From Planctomycetaceae bacterium (lineage in GTDB: Bacteria > Planctomycetota > Planctomycetia > Pirellulales > Pirellulaceae), in the NCBI GenBank assembly GCA_018658605.1, contig JABHUV010000386.1, positions 1 to 8,382 of the forward strand: a DNA stretch of 8,382 bases, read 5' to 3'. How positions within the stretch are numbered: position 1 is the stretch's first letter; every line of letters starts with the position of its first letter. This document shows, piece after piece, positions 6,665 to 8,382 of this stretch. A program made the position numbers and the translations under genes. The notes under the pieces are model-generated. The model saw only the letters and a list, made by a program, of their open reading frames with translations. It made no database searches and was not told where the DNA came from.

Positions 6665-7251
6665 AAACTACCTTTGGTGGAGGGAACAATGCCTTGCATC
6701 CGTGGATCAGCTTCGATAGCCGCTCGAAATGCTCGAGCCGTGCCTTTAAAAATGCCTTCACTGATATGATGGCTATTGCGACCATAATGCAAGTTGACAT
6801 GAAAGTTACAGAGGGCATTAGCAGCAAAGGCTTGCCAGAAATCTTCGACCAACTCGCTATCAAACTCACCGATACGACTAGTTGGGAATTTGGCGTTAAA
6901 TACCATCGCATAACGACCACTGAGGTCGATAGCAATAGATACCAGTGTTTCTTCCATCGGCAACGTATAGTGCCCGTAGCGACGAATCCCGGCTTTGTCA
7001 CCAAGGGCTTCTTTTACCGCTTGACCTAAACAGATGCCAATGTCTTCCACCGTGTGGTGTTGATCCACATGCAAATCACCGTTGGCGCGAACTTTCAAAT
7101 CCACCACGGCGTGGCGGGCAAACAAGTCGAGCATGTGATCTAAAAATCCCACACCAGATTCGATATCCGAAGTGCCAGTACCATCAAGATTAATTGATAA
7201 TTGAATGTCTGTTTCTGCTGTTTTACGGTCGATCTCAGCTGTACGCGTCAT
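6661..7251 (-). CDS. hisB: Imidazoleglycerol-phosphate dehydratase (HisB)
   Basis: HisB dehydrates imidazole glycerol phosphate to imidazole acetol phosphate, the substrate of the neighbouring HisC. The 196-residue length matches the monofunctional dehydratase; there is no N-terminal histidinol-phosphatase domain as in E. coli HisB. The two internally similar halves each carry metal-binding His/Glu clusters: FLDHML with His39 and DQHHTVED with His65, His66 and Glu69 in the first half; then [16 protein letters not shown] with His155, His161, His162, Glu165 and Lys169 in the second. LPMEE (98-102) and [11 protein letters not shown] (136-146) are also typical. The ATG lies nine bases after the hisC stop. 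AGGG, overlapping that stop codon, sits about six bases ahead and could be the ribosome binding site, which suggests translational coupling. Assignment is firm. Confidence 0.97.
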   Translation of the reverse strand: MTRTAEIDRKTAETDIQLSINLDGTGTSDIESGVGFLDHMLDLFARHAVVDLKVRANGDLHVDQHHTVEDIGICLGQAVKEALGDKAGIRRYGHYTLPMEETLVSIAIDLSGRYAMVFNAKFPTSRIGEFDSELVEDFWQAFAANALCNFHVNLHYGRNSHHISEGIFKGTARAFRAAIEADPRMQGIVPSTKGSL

Positions 7252-7260
7252 CGTATTACC

Positions 7261-8301
7261 CTATCGTTTCTCTAAAAGACTGAGGCAGGCATCCATTTGT
7301 TCATCCGAGCCAACGCTGATTCTTAACCCATCCTGCCATTTGGGATACTTCATATATCGGACCAAAACGCCGTTCTCTTTGAGATACTCGTAAATCTGTT
7401 CTGCGGGTTGTTCCGGATGGGTACACCAGACAAAATTTGCGTGCGAGGGTATTATGTCATATCCTAATTGTGCCAATTGTTCCTGCAAACGGCTCCGAGT
7501 CGCTCGAATCTTGGCAACATTCTCTGCTAGCCAAGTCGTATCGCATATCGCCGCAGTTGCCGCTGCTAATGACAACGAATCGCAATTATAGGAATCCTTC
7601 ACCTTAAGCATCTGGGTAATTACTTGAGGCTGCGCGACGGCAAAACCAAAACGCAAACCGGCTAAGCCGTAAGACTTGCTGAGCGTACGAGTAACGATGA
7701 TCTTTTCATTTTCTTGCACTAAATCAAGACAATTAAAATCCGCGAAATCAGCATATGCTTCATCTACGATTAACGGGCAAGGTAGCGAGTCTGCTATTTC
7801 CAGAATTCCTTCTCGGCTAACCACTGTTCCCGTCGGACTATTTGGATTGGGTAACATCACCAAACGCAATTGTCCATCGCCAGTCCGGAATGCCGTCGGT
7901 AATGTCCAATCGTCGTTAAAGGCAACCTCCTCCGCCGTGGCACCTTGAATGGCAGCCAGGGTGCGATACAGAGTATAACTGGGGTAGGGAAGCCGAATGG
8001 TATCGCCCGCATCAACAAACGTACGTGTTAAAATGGTGAGAATATCATCGCTTCCATTACCGCACAAAATCCAGTCCGGATCAACGCCCAAAATCGGCGC
8101 CGCGGTTAGGCGAAACCCAGTAGCGACTGGATCTGGATAACGGACGAGGTTCCTTACAGTCGTCTCGATAGCCGTCACAACTGTCGCCGAAGCCGAATAT
8201 GGATTCTCATTCGTGTTGAGTTTGATCAACTTCCCTTGCTGTGGTTGTTCACCCGGAATGTAACCCGCAAGATCTCGAATTGTTTTTCTTACATTTGACA
8301 T
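7261..8301 (-). CDS. hisC: Histidinol-phosphate aminotransferase (HisC)
   Basis: HisC is a PLP-dependent fold-type I aminotransferase that converts imidazole acetol phosphate and glutamate to histidinol phosphate and 2-oxoglutarate. The 346-residue product starting at the ATG at 8301 opens MSNVRKTIRDLAGYIPGEQP, the typical HisC N-terminus. Motifs include NTNENPY (29-35), Tyr55 in RYPDP, GNGSDDIL (81-88), Asn154 in NPNSPTG, Asp180 and Tyr183 in VDEAYADF, the PLP lysine Lys209 in TLSKSYGLAGLRFG, Arg217, and the substrate-carboxylate arginine Arg327 in LRISVG. A longer frame reaches a GTG at 8340, but its extra 13 residues (SKSELSLSSGVS region) lack family similarity and would overlap hisD by 29 bases, so the ATG is preferred. 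That start is ten bases after the hisD stop. No clear Shine-Dalgarno sequence is visible. Confidence 0.95.
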   Translation of the reverse strand: MSNVRKTIRDLAGYIPGEQPQQGKLIKLNTNENPYSASATVVTAIETTVRNLVRYPDPVATGFRLTAAPILGVDPDWILCGNGSDDILTILTRTFVDAGDTIRLPYPSYTLYRTLAAIQGATAEEVAFNDDWTLPTAFRTGDGQLRLVMLPNPNSPTGTVVSREGILEIADSLPCPLIVDEAYADFADFNCLDLVQENEKIIVTRTLSKSYGLAGLRFGFAVAQPQVITQMLKVKDSYNCDSLSLAAATAAICDTTWLAENVAKIRATRSRLQEQLAQLGYDIIPSHANFVWCTHPEQPAEQIYEYLKENGVLVRYMKYPKWQDGLRISVGSDEQMDACLSLLEKR

Positions 8302-8311
8302 AGACACACCG

Positions 8312-8382
8312 CTACTCAGACTCAACTCGGATTTCGACACTACGGCGATGGGCAGTTAAACCTTCTTTGTTCGCCATAGTCG
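8312..8382 (-). CDS. hisD: Histidinol dehydrogenase, last 22 codons (5' part outside window)
   Basis: Read on the - strand from the right edge, the frame gives TMANKEGLTAHRRSVEIRVESE and then TAG. EGLTAH followed by SVxIR is the conserved C-terminus of histidinol dehydrogenase, which oxidises histidinol to histidine in two NAD-dependent steps. The Glu and His five residues apart correspond to the E. coli active-site Glu414 and zinc ligand His419. The fragment is short, but its motif and its position directly before hisC in the same direction make the call secure. It indicates a hisD-hisC-hisB operon running leftward, whose promoter lies outside the window. Confidence 0.85.
   Translation of the reverse strand, partial: TMANKEGLTAHRRSVEIRVESE

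Overview
The window reads as an ordinary, compact stretch of bacterial chromosome carrying central metabolism. It most likely comes from a planctomycete of the Pirellulaceae type. That placement is inference. It rests on a sodium:solute symporter with a large hydrophilic insert, a PPi-dependent phosphofructokinase, moderate base composition, and weak or absent Shine-Dalgarno sequences before most starts. I see no insertion sequence, phage gene, CRISPR array, tRNA or rRNA, and no convincing undescribed multi-gene system.

Layout, + strand: the 3' part of an SSS-family sodium:solute symporter enters from the left edge (to 1427). A 196-base gap follows that can fold into two successive hairpins. 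Then come panD (aspartate 1-decarboxylase, 1624-1971), an M24B Xaa-Pro peptidase (2003-3097), accB (biotin carboxyl carrier protein, 3296-3757), accC (biotin carboxylase, 3876-5222) and pfp (PPi-type phosphofructokinase, 5324-6634). On the - strand, convergent with pfp, is a tightly packed histidine set read right to left: the last codons of hisD (8382-8312), hisC (8301-7261) and hisB (7251-6661), with spacers of about 10 bases. No gap between genes exceeds 200 bases.

How the genes fit together: PanD makes beta-alanine for pantothenate, and so for CoA and the acyl-carrier prosthetic group. AccB and AccC form the biotin carboxylase half of acetyl-CoA carboxylase, which makes malonyl-CoA; accA and accD are not in the window. 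Pfp catalyses the reversible fructose-6-phosphate/fructose-1,6-bisphosphate step using pyrophosphate. HisD, HisC and HisB are late or middle steps of histidine biosynthesis. The peptidase-accB-accC order matches a widespread bacterial neighbourhood, except that efp, often found between the peptidase and accB, is absent.

The points most worth a second look are non-coding: a potentially structured panD leader, and a 10-bp bulged hairpin in the unusually long accB-accC spacer. The hydrophilic insert inside the symporter is the main protein oddity.
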